Assembly (NCBI GenBank): GCA_947581855.1
Contig: CANPVZ010000001.1
Span: forward strand, 310,001 to 374,000
Direction of reading: 5' to 3'
Length of the DNA stretch: 64,000 bases
DNA from: an uncultured Phocaeicola sp.
Lineage (GTDB): Bacteria > Bacteroidota > Bacteroidia > Bacteroidales > Bacteroidaceae
Notes under the pieces: model-generated
Seen by the model: the letters and a program-made list of their open reading frames with translations, nothing else
Databases searched by the model: none
What the model was told of the DNA's origin: nothing
Translations under genes and position numbers: made by a program
Shown: one piece after another, positions 1-9,265 of the stretch
How the letters are laid out: the number at the start of each line of letters is the position of its first letter
Numbering within the stretch: position 1 is the first letter of the stretch

Positions 1-210
1 TTTGAAGATATAAAAAAGGTGACTTGCCATGAAGTAGTTTCCTTATATTCTTTTGTTTAGAGAATATCCTTAAATATAAAAGCTGTAAGATTACTTGTTT
101 TATAAATGTGAAACTCTTCTCATAGGCATTATTAATGTCGGAAACACACATTTTCCCTATATGAGGCTTATGCTAAGCTCTGTCAGTTATAAATATCGTT
201 TAAGTTTCCA

Positions 211-267
211 TTAACTGATAATAAGATTATTATCGTCTTTTATTAAATATTCTTGTCTATCAGTTAA
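211..267 (-). terminator. nested hairpin downstream of the first lipoprotein gene
   Basis: Arms TTAACTGATA (211-220) and TATCAGTTAA (258-267) are inverted repeats, and an inner near-perfect palindrome lies at 217-234. The structure starts 8 bp past the stop codon of the minus-strand gene that ends at 275. It could be a terminator, but there is no clean T-run, so this is a guess from position. Confidence 0.35.
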
Positions 268-274
268 CCGGAGT

Positions 275-667
275 TTAGTTGTAATCGGAAGGAGTAATTA
301 CTATAGTTCCTAACAACTTCTTACTATTTTTAGAATAATACTTGTAAACGAAGGTCATACCATACTCTTTATACGGTTTCATATCTACAGAGTTTATAAC
401 ATTTTCCTTTATCCTTTCAATAAACAACGGACTTGTAACCAAATTGGTAAAGTCGTTGTCACTAGCTCCTTGTAACGAATAATAATACTGATACAAAGAA
501 TCTTGTGGGTTATATACAAGGCTATCCAGATCAGTGTTGGGATCGATAGCTATAGGACACTGTTTTGTCAATTCTTCAGCAGCTTTGGCAAAACTTTTTT
601 CTCTTGACATCTGACATGCCGTGCACAAGAGACTACATAACATACATATAAATAAAATCTTTTTCAT
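275..667 (-). CDS. small hypothetical lipoprotein
   Basis: This 130-residue protein opens with a hydrophobic signal and a lipobox (LLCTAC, Cys18), so it is probably lipidated and exported to the envelope. The mature part is hydrophilic and rich in Tyr, Ser and Asn, with no domain I recognise. The ATG start gives a complete signal peptide. It is divergent from mntH, whose promoter lies in the 100 bp between them. No function can be given; a single-copy envelope lipoprotein of unknown role is the safest description. Confidence 0.75.
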   Translation of the reverse strand: MKKILFICMLCSLLCTACQMSREKSFAKAAEELTKQCPIAIDPNTDLDSLVYNPQDSLYQYYYSLQGASDNDFTNLVTSPLFIERIKENVINSVDMKPYKEYGMTFVYKYYSKNSKKLLGTIVITPSDYN

Positions 668-738
668 TCTTAATGAGTATTTTTTACGAAGATAGAATAA
701 TTATCAAACATTTGTATATACATATTTGTTTAAATTCA

Positions 739-746
739 TATTTTTG
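739..746 (+). promoter_or_regulatory. Bacteroidota -7 box (TATTTTTG) before mntH
   Basis: TATTTTTG fits the TAnnTTTG -7 consensus of Bacteroidota and lies 22 bp before the mntH ATG. A TTTG at 711-714 could be the -33 element, but the 24-bp spacing is longer than the usual 19-21. Confidence 0.5.
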
Positions 747-767
747 TGAAAAAATAGAAGATTAACA

Positions 768-2021
768 ATGAATATTATTAAAGAATTTCAACGAAAAGAC
801 CATAAAAGAAGTTTGGAAGCTTTTGATTTTTTTAAATATATAGGTCCGGGATTGCTTGTAACGGTAGGGTTCATTGACCCCGGCAATTGGGCATCGAACT
901 TTGCGGCAGGGTCAGAGTTCGGATACGCTTTGTTGTGGGTGGTAAGTCTCTCGACCGTCATGTTAATTATATTGCAACATAATGTAGCCCATTTGGGAAT
1001 AGTTACAGGATTGTGCCTATCCGAAGCTGCTACGAAATATACCCCGGGATGGGTGTCACGTCCGTTACTTGGAAGTGCAATGCTTGCTTCCATTTCTACT
1101 TCTTTAGCTGAAATTTTGGGTGGAGCTATCGCTTTGGAAATGTTATTTCGGATACCTATCACGATAGGTGCTGTCATAACTACTATTTTTGTGCTTATTA
1201 TGTTGTTTACTCATTCATATAAAAAAGTAGAACGTTGGATTATTGCTTTTGTATCCCTTATAGGATTTTCTTTTTTATTTGAATTGTTTCTGGTAGATGT
1301 GGATTGGCCTGAGGCTGCCCGGTCATGGGTAACACCAAGTTTTCCCGAAGGGAGCATGCTTATTATTATGAGTGTTTTAGGTGCTGTGGTAATGCCGCAT
1401 AATCTGTTTCTGCACTCGGAAGTAATACAAAGTAGGGAACTGAATAAAAATGATGAGCAGGGAATCAGGAAATTGTTGAAGTTTGAATTTTATGATACTT
1501 TATTAGCCATGCTGATAGGCTGGGCCATAAATAGTGCTATGATTATTTTGGCAGCCGCTACTTTCTTTCAAAACGGAACGTTGGTAGAGGAGTTACAACA
1601 GGCGAAATCTTTGTTAGATCCCTTGCTGGGACAAGCTGCAGGCATTGTCTTCGCATTTGCTCTATTATTGGCCGGTATCTCATCAACCGTAACAAGCGGA
1701 ATGGCTGCAGGTTCCATCTTTTCAGGTATTTATAACGAGTCGTATAATATTAAAGATATACACTCTAAAGTAGGAGTATTAAGTTCTTTGCTTATTGCTT
1801 TATTGATTATTTTTTTTATTGGCAATCCGTTCCAAGGACTTATCATTTCGCAGATGATACTAAGTATACAGTTGCCCTTTACGGTATTCCTGCAAGTATA
1901 TCTCACTTCTTCGAAAAAAGTAATGGGAAAATATGCCAATACGAAATGGAGTGCAGGGGTATTATATGGTATAGCACTAATTGTTACAGTTCTGAATATT
2001 ATGTTACTTTTTAGTTTTTAA
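768..2021 (+). CDS. mntH: Nramp-family divalent metal (Mn2+/Fe2+) transporter
   Basis: This is a 417-residue polytopic inner-membrane protein of the Nramp family, which imports Mn2+ or Fe2+ with protons. Both metal-binding signatures are visible: DPGN at residues 37-40 in helix 1 and MPHN at 209-212 in helix 6. Length and about 11 hydrophobic segments match the family. It is followed 12 bp later by a C_GCAxxG_C_C protein, probably in the same transcript. Manganese import fits the Mn-catalase further along the window, but that link is inference. I see no Mur/MntR-type operator with confidence. Confidence 0.93.
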   Translation: MNIIKEFQRKDHKRSLEAFDFFKYIGPGLLVTVGFIDPGNWASNFAAGSEFGYALLWVVSLSTVMLIILQHNVAHLGIVTGLCLSEAATKYTPGWVSRPLLGSAMLASISTSLAEILGGAIALEMLFRIPITIGAVITTIFVLIMLFTHSYKKVERWIIAFVSLIGFSFLFELFLVDVDWPEAARSWVTPSFPEGSMLIIMSVLGAVVMPHNLFLHSEVIQSRELNKNDEQGIRKLLKFEFYDTLLAMLIGWAINSAMIILAAATFFQNGTLVEELQQAKSLLDPLLGQAAGIVFAFALLLAGISSTVTSGMAAGSIFSGIYNESYNIKDIHSKVGVLSSLLIALLIIFFIGNPFQGLIISQMILSIQLPFTVFLQVYLTSSKKVMGKYANTKWSAGVLYGIALIVTVLNIMLLFSF

Positions 2022-2033
2022 TCAAAATAAAAT

Positions 2034-2507
2034 ATGGAAGAACGGATAGAGAAAGCAGTGGAATTATTTAAGCAAGGATATAATTGTGCCCAGTCCGTAG
2101 TAGCTGCTTTTGCTGATATGTATGGATTTACAAATGAACAGGCATTAAAGATGTCATCTTCATTTGGGGGCGGCATCGGACGAATGCGGGAAACCTGTGG
2201 AGCAGCCTGCGGCTTGTTTATGTTGGCAGGATTGGAAACAGGCGCTACTGAAGGAAGCGATAGGGAAGGGAAAGCAGCGAATTACGCTTTGGTTCAGCAT
2301 TTGGCAGAGGAATTTAAAAAAAGAAACGGGGCTTTGCGGTGTGCCGACTTATTAGGGTTGTCTAAAAAAGAACCGATAGTTTCCACTCCCGAAGCACGTA
2401 CAGATACTTATTATAAGAAAAGGCCCTGTGCAAAGATGGTTGAAGAAGCTGCTCGTATATGGGTTGAATATCTCCGAGATAATTCGTTGAAAGATAAAAA
2501 ATATTAA
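2034..2507 (+). CDS. C_GCAxxG_C_C family redox/metal-associated protein
   Basis: The 157-residue protein carries the Cys pattern of the C_GCAxxG_C_C family: Cys18 in GYNCAQS, Cys55 and Cys59 in CGAACG, Cys103 and Cys132. Members are small soluble proteins thought to bind a metal or cofactor through these cysteines; the biochemical role is not settled. It starts 12 bp after mntH, with the same orientation, so it is probably co-transcribed with the metal transporter. The last segment is basic and helical. Confidence 0.85.
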   Translation: MEERIEKAVELFKQGYNCAQSVVAAFADMYGFTNEQALKMSSSFGGGIGRMRETCGAACGLFMLAGLETGATEGSDREGKAANYALVQHLAEEFKKRNGALRCADLLGLSKKEPIVSTPEARTDTYYKKRPCAKMVEEAARIWVEYLRDNSLKDKKY

Positions 2508-2588
2508 TATTTATTTATTAATAGCTTCAATAGCATTATAAAACTAAAAAAATATAGACATAATATGTTATATAACATGTTAAATGTG

Positions 2589-2596
2589 TATATTTG
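2589..2596 (+). promoter_or_regulatory. -7 box (TATATTTG) of the winged-helix gene
   Basis: TATATTTG matches TAnnTTTG and sits 69 bp before the ATG at 2666, leaving a leader of about 60 nt. No clear -33 TTTG is present at the usual spacing. Confidence 0.5.
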
Positions 2597-2665
2597 CGAG
2601 CGATAAAGAAACACAAGCATTCATTATAAGAATGTGGATTAACGTTTAATTTAAAGTATAGAATC

Positions 2666-2866
2666 ATGTTAAAAGAAAAAGCAGGTGTTGTTGCAGGTCA
2701 AATCTGGAACGCATTGAATGGTACAGAAGGTTTAACTCAGAAACAAATCAAGAAAGCGACTAAGCTTGTCGATAAGGATTTATTCCTTGGAATGGGCTGG
2801 TTATTGAGAGAAGACAAAGTTGAAGTTTCTGAAGTAAAGGACGAACTTTTTGTAAAGTTGAAATAA
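2666..2866 (+). CDS. small winged-helix-turn-helix domain protein
   Basis: This 66-residue protein resembles the short Bacteroidota winged-helix family (DUF2582-like, PF10771). The GQIWNAL..QKQIKKAT segment, followed by the GMGWLLREDKVE wing, is typical. It is probably a DNA-binding or architectural protein, but no regulon is known to me. It has its own promoter and a strong terminator, so it is a monocistronic gene. Alternative: a small nucleoid-associated protein. Confidence 0.8.
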   Translation: MLKEKAGVVAGQIWNALNGTEGLTQKQIKKATKLVDKDLFLGMGWLLREDKVEVSEVKDELFVKLK

Positions 2867-2898
2867 CTTTGAAAAGTTAGAGAAAATTTTGAGTCAAT

Positions 2899-2940
2899 AA
2901 AAAAGCGTTAGTACATATTTCATGTTACTGACGCTTTTTT
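2899..2940 (+). terminator. rho-independent terminator after the winged-helix gene
   Basis: Arms around AAAAAGCGTTAGTA and TACTGACGCTTTTTT pair with one or two mismatches and end in a T-run. This is 33 bp after the stop codon at 2866. Confidence 0.85.
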
Positions 2941-3000
2941 ATGTCCTATTTTTGTTATATGAAACAAAGCTTTTCAAGATGACCGCTAATTGGTCGTTTG

Positions 3001-3088
3001 TATAATGAACGTTCATTCCTATAGAAACGAACGTTCGTTTTCCCATAAATGAACGTTCATTATAAGAGAAACGGACGTTCTAATCTAT
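3001..3088. repeat. four 22-bp-phased palindromes (GAACGTTC core)
   Basis: Four dyads, AATGAACGTTCATT (3004-3017), AAACGAACGTTCGTTT (3025-3040), AATGAACGTTCATT (3048-3061) and a degenerate GGACGTTC copy (about 3073-3080), have centres exactly 22 bp apart (3010.5, 3032.5, 3054.5, 3076.5). Units 1 and 3 resemble each other, as do 2 and 4, so the higher-order unit is 44 bp. Flanking changes T to C on one side are matched by A to G on the other, preserving symmetry. Function unknown; a multi-site operator, a nucleoid site or a cruciform element are all possible. Confidence 0.85.
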
Positions 3089-3453
3089 TGAGGTGTTTTT
3101 CCTATCATTTTTCATGTAAGGATTTAGTACTTAATGATCCAAGTTTTATAAATTCTACATTAAGAGAGGAAGTAGGTCTGGGTGGGTTATACGTCATCCT
3201 CTTTTACCAGAAGTTAAGATTCGGTACATTAGTAAATAAGAATAAAACATTTCCTCTGATTTCCCATTAAACTTCCAAATGAAGCGATAACTTCTTTTCA
3301 TTTTAAAAGGTGTAGATAGCGAAACATCAGTTAATCGTATATTCTCGCTGAAAGTTATAAATGACCTTTGAGTTTTGTATTTTCACATACTATCTCACTG
3401 TCCCTATATTGAAAATTCTTTCTCCTAACCCCAATAGTAGGGAACTAATTTCG
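3089..3453. other. intergenic stretch between the palindrome array and lepA
   Basis: I see no convincing gene here. A 73-codon frame that starts inside the palindrome array has no recognisable content. The segment about 3251-3298 (TTCCTCT, TTTCCC, then GAAGCGATAACTTCTTTT at 3281-3298) resembles the right arm of the intergenic hairpin at 30137-30236, so it may be a copy of a dispersed small repeat. Confidence 0.4.
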
Positions 3454-3461
3454 TATCTTTG
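3454..3461 (+). promoter_or_regulatory. -7 box (TATCTTTG) before lepA
   Basis: TATCTTTG is a full match to the Bacteroidota -7 consensus and lies 31 bp before the lepA ATG. No good -33 TTTG is seen. It probably drives lepA-nhaA and perhaps the Crp/Fnr gene. Confidence 0.65.
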
Positions 3462-3492
3462 CACAAAACTTTTTTGATTAGTAAAGCATTTC

Positions 3493-5274
3493 ATGGAAAG
3501 AATACGAAACTTTTGCATTATAGCCCATATCGATCATGGAAAGTCGACTTTGGCTGATCGTTTATTAGAATATACGAATACAATTCAAGTAACAGAAGGC
3601 CAAATGCTTGATAATATGGATTTGGAGAAAGAACGTGGTATTACGATTAAGAGTCATGCCATTCAAATGGAATATACTTACAATAGCGAAAAATATATAT
3701 TGAACTTGATTGACACTCCGGGTCACGTGGATTTTTCGTATGAAGTTTCTCGTTCTATAGCTGCGTGTGAAGGGGCATTGTTGATTGTCGATGCTTCACA
3801 AGGCGTACAAGCACAGACAATTTCTAATTTGTATATGGCTATTGAGCATGATTTGGAAATCATTCCTGTCATCAATAAATGCGATATGGCGAGCGCGATG
3901 CCCGACGAAGTGGAAGATGAGATTATAGAACTTCTCGGATGTAAACGTGAAGAAATTATTCGCGCTTCAGGAAAAACCGGTATGGGAGTTGAAGAAATCT
4001 TACACGCTGTTATAGAAAGGATTCCTCATCCGAAGGGAGATGAAAAAGCTCCTTTGCAAGCATTGATTTTTGATTCTGTATTTAATTCTTTCAGAGGAAT
4101 CATCGCTTATTTCAAAATTGAGAATGGAATCATCCGGACTGGGGACAAAGTGAAATTTTTTAATACAGGAAAAGAATACGTTGCAGATGAAATAGGAGTA
4201 TTGAAAATGGATATGATTCCTCGAAACGAGCTTCGTACAGGTGATGTAGGCTATATTATATCAGGTATTAAAACTTCTCGGGAAGTCAAAGTGGGTGATA
4301 CCATTACGCATGTTACTCGTCCTTGTGCTGAGGCAATTTCTGGATTCGAGGAAGTAAAACCGATGGTATTTGCTGGAGTATATCCTATTGAAGCGGAGGA
4401 TTTTGAAGATTTGCGGTCTTCACTGGAGAAACTTCAACTAAATGATGCGTCGCTAACATTTCAACCCGAATCCTCTTTAGCTTTGGGATTTGGTTTTCGT
4501 TGCGGCTTTTTGGGATTATTACATATGGAGATTGTACAAGAGCGTCTCGACCGTGAGTTCAATATGAATGTCATTACTACGGTGCCGAATGTTTCTTATC
4601 AAATATATGATAAACAAGGTAATATGACGGAAGTGCACAATCCGGGAGGTATGCCTGATCCAACACTTATTGACCATATTGACGAACCTTATATCAGTGC
4701 ATCTGTTATAACTACAACGGATTATATCGGTCCTATCATGACGCTTTGTTTAGGTAAGCGAGGAGAACTTATAAAACAGGAATATATATCGGGGAATCGT
4801 GTAGAACTCCATTACAAAATGCCGTTGGGAGAAATTGTGATAGACTTCTACGATAAACTGAAGAGTATTTCTAAAGGATATGCATCGTTCGATTATCATC
4901 CTGCAGGTTTCCGGCCTTCTAAGCTTGTTAAGCTGGATATTTTGCTGAACGGAGAACCGGTAGATGCGTTATCGACGCTTACTCATGTGGATAATGCATA
5001 TGAATTAGGACGACGGATGTGTGAAAAGCTGAAGGAATTGATTCCGCGGCAGCAATTTGAGATTGCTATACAAGCTGCTATTGGCGCTAAGATTATTGCT
5101 CGCGAAACCATTAAGGCTGTCCGGAAAGATGTTACTGCCAAATGTTATGGCGGTGACATAAGTAGAAAACGAAAATTGCTGGAAAAACAAAAAAAAGGGA
5201 AGAAACGCATGAAGCAAATAGGCAATGTGGAAGTTCCTCAAAAGGCATTTTTAGCAGTTCTCAAATTGGATTAA
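3493..5274 (+). CDS. lepA: elongation factor 4 (back-translocating GTPase LepA)
   Basis: This 593-residue translational GTPase binds the ribosome and affects elongation and 30S biogenesis. G1 is at AHIDHGKST (residues 11-19), G3 at DTPG (74-77) and G4 at NKCD (128-131). The LepA-specific C-terminal domain is present, with the basic [20 protein letters not shown] segment near the end. Length is normal for the family. The ATG start places the G1 motif at the expected distance. nhaA follows after only 5 bp, which suggests one transcript. Confidence 0.98.
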   Translation: MERIRNFCIIAHIDHGKSTLADRLLEYTNTIQVTEGQMLDNMDLEKERGITIKSHAIQMEYTYNSEKYILNLIDTPGHVDFSYEVSRSIAACEGALLIVDASQGVQAQTISNLYMAIEHDLEIIPVINKCDMASAMPDEVEDEIIELLGCKREEIIRASGKTGMGVEEILHAVIERIPHPKGDEKAPLQALIFDSVFNSFRGIIAYFKIENGIIRTGDKVKFFNTGKEYVADEIGVLKMDMIPRNELRTGDVGYIISGIKTSREVKVGDTITHVTRPCAEAISGFEEVKPMVFAGVYPIEAEDFEDLRSSLEKLQLNDASLTFQPESSLALGFGFRCGFLGLLHMEIVQERLDREFNMNVITTVPNVSYQIYDKQGNMTEVHNPGGMPDPTLIDHIDEPYISASVITTTDYIGPIMTLCLGKRGELIKQEYISGNRVELHYKMPLGEIVIDFYDKLKSISKGYASFDYHPAGFRPSKLVKLDILLNGEPVDALSTLTHVDNAYELGRRMCEKLKELIPRQQFEIAIQAAIGAKIIARETIKAVRKDVTAKCYGGDISRKRKLLEKQKKGKKRMKQIGNVEVPQKAFLAVLKLD

Positions 5275-5279
5275 TATAG

Positions 5280-6608
5280 ATGGAGAAAACGAAACTTAAT
5301 TACTCTTTTATCAGTTTATTAAAACACCATATTAATGGTGGCGTAATTTTGTTAATTATAGCTGTATTAGCTATGATTATAGCTAATACAGCATGGAGTG
5401 ATGAGTATTTTCGTTTTTGGGGATACCCCATGCGGTTACAAATAGGAGAGTATAATTTATTGAGTCACGGTGGGGAACCTCTTTCTTTAATGGGATTTAT
5501 TAACGATGCTTTAATGGCCATCTTCTTTTTTTATGTTGGTCTGGAAATAAAGAGAGAATTGTTAATTGGGGAACTTTCCGATGTAAAAAAGGCAATGCTT
5601 CCCATTTCTGCTGCGATAGGAGGAATGTTATTTCCCATGGCAATCTATTATTTTATTACAATGGGAACCGAAGCTGAACGAGGTTTAGCTATTCCCATGG
5701 CAACAGACATTGCTTTTTCCTTGGGCATACTGAATTTATTCGGTAAACGGGTACCATTAGGACTTAAAATATTTTTAACAGCTTTAGCTGTAGTAGATGA
5801 TATTGGAGGTATTTTGGTTATTGCCCTGTTTTATTCATCCCATATCAGTGTGGGGTATTTGTTGGCTTCTGCTGCCGTATTGTTAGTGTTGGTTTTAGGT
5901 AATGCTACAGGTGTGAGAAAGAAGTATTTTTATTTTATAGGATTCTTATTCCTATGGTATTTTTTTATGCAAAGCGGGATACATGCAACTATTGCGGGAG
6001 TTATCGCCGCATTCACTGTTCCGGCTACCCCTCAATTGCAACTGAAAAAATACATCTCTCGTATACATGAGAATATACGGTTGTTACCGGAAAAAGATGA
6101 TAAGAGTTTGCATTGGAGCAAATATGAAATAGAGATTCTAAAAAGTGTAGAATCTGCTTCTGATAAGGTGATTTCACCTTTACAGTCATTTGAAGACAGA
6201 CTTAAGCATTTGGTAAACTACCTTATTATACCTATTTTTGCATTTGCGAATGCTGGAATTGCCATTACGGCAACCAATGGGATACCCGCTATCGGAACCG
6301 TTACAATGGCGGTTGCTTTAGGATTAGTGTTAGGTAAACTAATTGGTATTTTCGTATTTACGGCAGTACCTATAGTATGTAAATGGATACCCATGCCAAA
6401 TGATTTGTCTTATTTACGTTTGGCGGGCATTTCTCTATTAGGTGGCATTGGTTTTACGGTTTCATTGTTTATTGCCAATTTATCGTTTGGTGAATATCCG
6501 GAGTTGTTGAATCAAGCCAAATTAGGGGTTTTACTCGGTACGGTTATATCGGGTATAATAGGATTTCTCGTCTTACGACATGTATTGCCGAGAAATCTTG
6601 CAGAATAA
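5280..6608 (+). CDS. nhaA: Na+/H+ antiporter NhaA
   Basis: This 442-residue inner-membrane antiporter exchanges sodium for protons to hold pH and Na+ levels. The diagnostic pair Asp173-Asp174 lies in ALAVVDDIGGILV, and Asp143 lies in PMATDIAFSLG, matching the ion-binding residues known from E. coli NhaA. About 12 hydrophobic segments and a hydrophilic insert near residues 250-300 are present. It follows lepA by 5 bp and precedes a Crp/Fnr regulator by 16 bp, so these are probably co-transcribed. Confidence 0.96.
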   Translation: MEKTKLNYSFISLLKHHINGGVILLIIAVLAMIIANTAWSDEYFRFWGYPMRLQIGEYNLLSHGGEPLSLMGFINDALMAIFFFYVGLEIKRELLIGELSDVKKAMLPISAAIGGMLFPMAIYYFITMGTEAERGLAIPMATDIAFSLGILNLFGKRVPLGLKIFLTALAVVDDIGGILVIALFYSSHISVGYLLASAAVLLVLVLGNATGVRKKYFYFIGFLFLWYFFMQSGIHATIAGVIAAFTVPATPQLQLKKYISRIHENIRLLPEKDDKSLHWSKYEIEILKSVESASDKVISPLQSFEDRLKHLVNYLIIPIFAFANAGIAITATNGIPAIGTVTMAVALGLVLGKLIGIFVFTAVPIVCKWIPMPNDLSYLRLAGISLLGGIGFTVSLFIANLSFGEYPELLNQAKLGVLLGTVISGIIGFLVLRHVLPRNLAE

Positions 6609-6624
6609 AATATAAAAGAGATTT

Positions 6625-7203
6625 ATGGAAAAGAAAAGAGAAATTGCACAACTTATTTCTAATCACTATTACAAACTATCGCGTGTTAGTCTTGATAAGC
6701 TGGCAGTAGCATTAGTACCTTTCAAATTAAAAAAAGGAGAGAGGCTGGTAAATCGGGGAGAAGTGTGTAATTACATATATTTTATTGAAAAGGGAATGGT
6801 TCGCCAATTTTACTTTAAATATAATAAGGATCTAACAGAGCATTTTTCCTTTGAGGGAGATATGCTAACATGTATAGAGAGTTTTCTACTTAAACAACCA
6901 TCCCAGTTAATGATTGAAACGTTGGAGAATACAGCTTCTTGGGGAATTTCATATAAAGACTGGATGCAACTAACGGACGAATCAAAAGAAATTAATCTAT
7001 TATATCGAACCATATTGGAATATGGATTGATCTTATCACAGCGAAAGGCTGATATGCTGCGTTTTGAACCGGCTCATGTCCGTTATAACCGTTTATTGGA
7101 GACCCATCCACAAATATTGCAACGAGCTCCGTTGGTACATATAGCCTCATTTTTACAGATGACTCCCGAAACATTAAGTCGCGTACGTTCGGGACAACTC
7201 TAG
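6625..7203 (+). CDS. Crp/Fnr family transcriptional regulator
   Basis: The 192-residue protein has an N-terminal cyclic-nucleotide-binding-like beta-roll (about residues 15-115, with KKGERLVNRGEVCNYIYFIEKGMVR) and a C-terminal helix-turn-helix (IASFLQMTPETLSRVRSG). There is no Cys cluster for an Fe-S centre, so it is Crp-like rather than oxygen-sensing Fnr. Such genes are very common in Bacteroidota and ligands are mostly unknown. It closes the lepA-nhaA run and may regulate nhaA, but that is only positional. Confidence 0.9.
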   Translation: MEKKREIAQLISNHYYKLSRVSLDKLAVALVPFKLKKGERLVNRGEVCNYIYFIEKGMVRQFYFKYNKDLTEHFSFEGDMLTCIESFLLKQPSQLMIETLENTASWGISYKDWMQLTDESKEINLLYRTILEYGLILSQRKADMLRFEPAHVRYNRLLETHPQILQRAPLVHIASFLQMTPETLSRVRSGQL

Positions 7204-7211
7204 ATTAAAGG

Positions 7212-7270
7212 AAAAAGCGGAGAATGGAAAAGAGCCTCTGTTGTTTGACTGTTTTCATTCTCCGCTTTTT
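7212..7270. terminator. bidirectional terminator between Crp/Fnr and acyl-CoA ligase genes
   Basis: Perfect 15-bp arms run from AAAAAGCGGAGAATG (7212-7226) to its complement (7256-7270), with A-runs and T-runs on both outer sides. It lies between two convergent genes and should stop transcription in both directions. Confidence 0.9.
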
Positions 7271-7294
7271 CATTCTATAAGTTTTTTAATTTAA

Positions 7295-8947
7295 TCAGGC
7301 GTCCTTATATAAGAAACGTTTTATACTCTTTTTAGGCGTCTTCTCGAATTCTTCCTTAAATATTTTTATACGTGTAATTTGGGAATAGATAGGGAGAAGC
7401 GTATTCAAGGTCATACGGTTTTCCTCCATTATTCGTTCTATGGCTTTTTCATCAAAGCCTTGTGCAGTAGCTTCGTCATAATCAGGATATATCAAAGCGA
7501 CTAGTTTATCGTCTTTTTGAATGACTATAGATTCAGATACATAAGGAAGACTGTTTAGTTTTTCCTCAATCTCTTCCGGGTATATATTCTGACCTGAAGG
7601 ACCCAATAACATGTTTTTGCTGCGCCCTTTTATATAAATATTACCTTCTGCATCTTTAATTCCTAGGTCTCCGGTATGCAACCATCCATCTTCATCTAAC
7701 ACTTCACGTGTTGCTTCAGGATTTTTATAATATCCTAACATTACATTCATGCCTTTGCAAACAATTTCACCCACTTCGTGTTCCGGATCGGGACTCAGTA
7801 TTTTGACTTCCATTCTTTGTACGGCTTTTCCACAGGAGCCTGGAGCAAATTTCTTCCAGTCTTCATAACAAATAATCGGTGCACATTCCGTCATACCGTA
7901 TCCTACCGTATAAGGGAAATCAATCATTTTCAAGAAATTTTCTACGTCCGCATTAAAAGCAGCTCCACCAACTATTACTTCATAAAATCTTCCACCAAAA
8001 GCATTAATCACTTGTTCGCGTACAGTCGACTTTATTTTATCGTTAATGATAGGAACTTTCAATAAAATTTTCATTGTGGGAGTTTGTAACTTCGGCAACA
8101 CATTCTTTTTGATGATTTTTTCTATAATAAGAGGTACTGCTATAACAATGTCTGGTTTAACGTCTGCAAAAGCTTGAAAAATAATTTTAGGACTCGGTAC
8201 ACGGGTTAGAAAATAAATATGGCATCCTACAGTGAACTCATAGATGAATTCAAAAGCCAATCCATACATATGTGCCATCGGTAACATGGAAACCAATTTA
8301 TCACCAGGATGAAGTTTCAGTGCTTCATAGGCAAATAGTATATTGGAATATAATGCTCTATAAGGAATCATGACTCCCTTAGATAAGCTTGTGGTTCCCG
8401 ATGTATAATTAATTAAAGCCAGTTCATCCGGTTGGTCTTTGTGATAATGAATATGTTCTATACGGAAGTTTTTAGGATATTTTTTCCCGAACATTTCATT
8501 CAAATGTTCCCGGGCATAAGTTAGTTTTTCTGTACGTGATATTAAAAGAGAATAATCATTAATCAGAATAATTCCTTCCAAATCGGGCATTTCTTTTTCG
8601 TCCAATTCCGGCCATACCATGTCGCCAACGAGTAACAGCTTTGCATCGGAGTGATTTACTAAATGATGTATATTTTCCGGTTTAAATTCGTGAAGTATAG
8701 GGACGGCCACAGCTCCATATGTCAGTATCGCTAAAAAAGCAGCTCCCCAATAAGAACTGTTTCGTCCGCATATTGCTATTTTATCTCCTTTTACTACACC
8801 GCTGGCTTCGAACATAATGTGTAGCTTCTCAATTTTGCGTGCTACATCTCTATATTGTAGTGTTGCTCCATTATAGTCGGTTAAGGCATCCAAGTTCCAG
8901 TGCTCTTTTATCCCGTTCTCAATGAAAGCAATAAAGCTTTGTTCCAT
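7295..8947 (-). CDS. AMP-binding long-chain acyl-CoA ligase-like protein
   Basis: This 550-residue member of the ANL adenylating superfamily probably activates a fatty acid to acyl-AMP and then acyl-CoA. The P-loop is YTSGTTSLSKG (residues 181-191), followed by GYGMTECAP and GWLHTGDLG, and the C-terminal KGRSKNMLLGPSGQNIYPEEIEE hinge region. Lack of a signal peptide places it in the cytoplasm or at the membrane surface. It is monocistronic, with its own strong promoter. The exact chain-length preference cannot be read from the sequence. Confidence 0.92.
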   Translation of the reverse strand: MEQSFIAFIENGIKEHWNLDALTDYNGATLQYRDVARKIEKLHIMFEASGVVKGDKIAICGRNSSYWGAAFLAILTYGAVAVPILHEFKPENIHHLVNHSDAKLLLVGDMVWPELDEKEMPDLEGIILINDYSLLISRTEKLTYAREHLNEMFGKKYPKNFRIEHIHYHKDQPDELALINYTSGTTSLSKGVMIPYRALYSNILFAYEALKLHPGDKLVSMLPMAHMYGLAFEFIYEFTVGCHIYFLTRVPSPKIIFQAFADVKPDIVIAVPLIIEKIIKKNVLPKLQTPTMKILLKVPIINDKIKSTVREQVINAFGGRFYEVIVGGAAFNADVENFLKMIDFPYTVGYGMTECAPIICYEDWKKFAPGSCGKAVQRMEVKILSPDPEHEVGEIVCKGMNVMLGYYKNPEATREVLDEDGWLHTGDLGIKDAEGNIYIKGRSKNMLLGPSGQNIYPEEIEEKLNSLPYVSESIVIQKDDKLVALIYPDYDEATAQGFDEKAIERIMEENRMTLNTLLPIYSQITRIKIFKEEFEKTPKKSIKRFLYKDA

Positions 8948-8976
8948 ATTAATTGCACATTTATTCTTGTTTTGTG

Positions 8977-9007
8977 CAAAGATAGAACAATAAACGGAGC
9001 TAACAAA
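8977..9007 (-). promoter_or_regulatory. complete Bacteroidota promoter of the acyl-CoA ligase gene
   Basis: On the minus strand a TTTG (9004-9007) is followed after exactly 19 bp by TATCTTTG (8977-8984). Both boxes and the spacing match the primary-sigma consensus of Bacteroidota. The ATG is about 30 bp downstream. Confidence 0.85.
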
Positions 9008-9036
9008 TAAAATATAGGGAAATTACATAAGGAGAT

Positions 9037-9174
9037 ATGAAAAATACGAGATATTGAAAGAATATTAATGTCTTTGACGAAGATGTAAAAGAGTTAATTA
9101 GTATCGTTCTCTCATATTATATAGTAATAAAGAAGTCTGGAGATACTAAAGTTTTAGAATTCATGTCATGTTAA
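9037..9174 (+). pseudogene. decayed small ORF with one in-frame TGA
   Basis: An ATG at 9037 is preceded by an unusually good ribosome site (AAGGAG), and the frame runs 45 codons to TAA at 9172-9174, but codon 7 is TGA (9055-9057). The downstream residues (NVFDEDVKELISIVLSYYIV) look protein-like. A TGG-to-TGA change would explain it. I do not recognise the family, and chance cannot be excluded. Confidence 0.3.
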
Positions 9175-9265
9175 TTCTTATTTAACTTTTGGTTGTTGTG
9201 TCGGTTACCGACTCCTTTATCACTATATGAAGATCACTTATGACTTTCTGTAAGGAGATGAATGG

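Noticed and set aside
1..60. Possible C-terminal end of a plus-strand gene entering from the left
   Set aside because: Only 19 codons to a TAG; this length without a stop is expected by chance.
768..2021. Manganese riboswitch before mntH
   Set aside because: Only about 20 nt lie between the -7 box and the ATG, too short for a riboswitch.
3049..3270. 73-codon plus-strand frame after the palindrome array
   Set aside because: It starts inside the palindromes, has no ribosome site or promoter, and no recognisable content.
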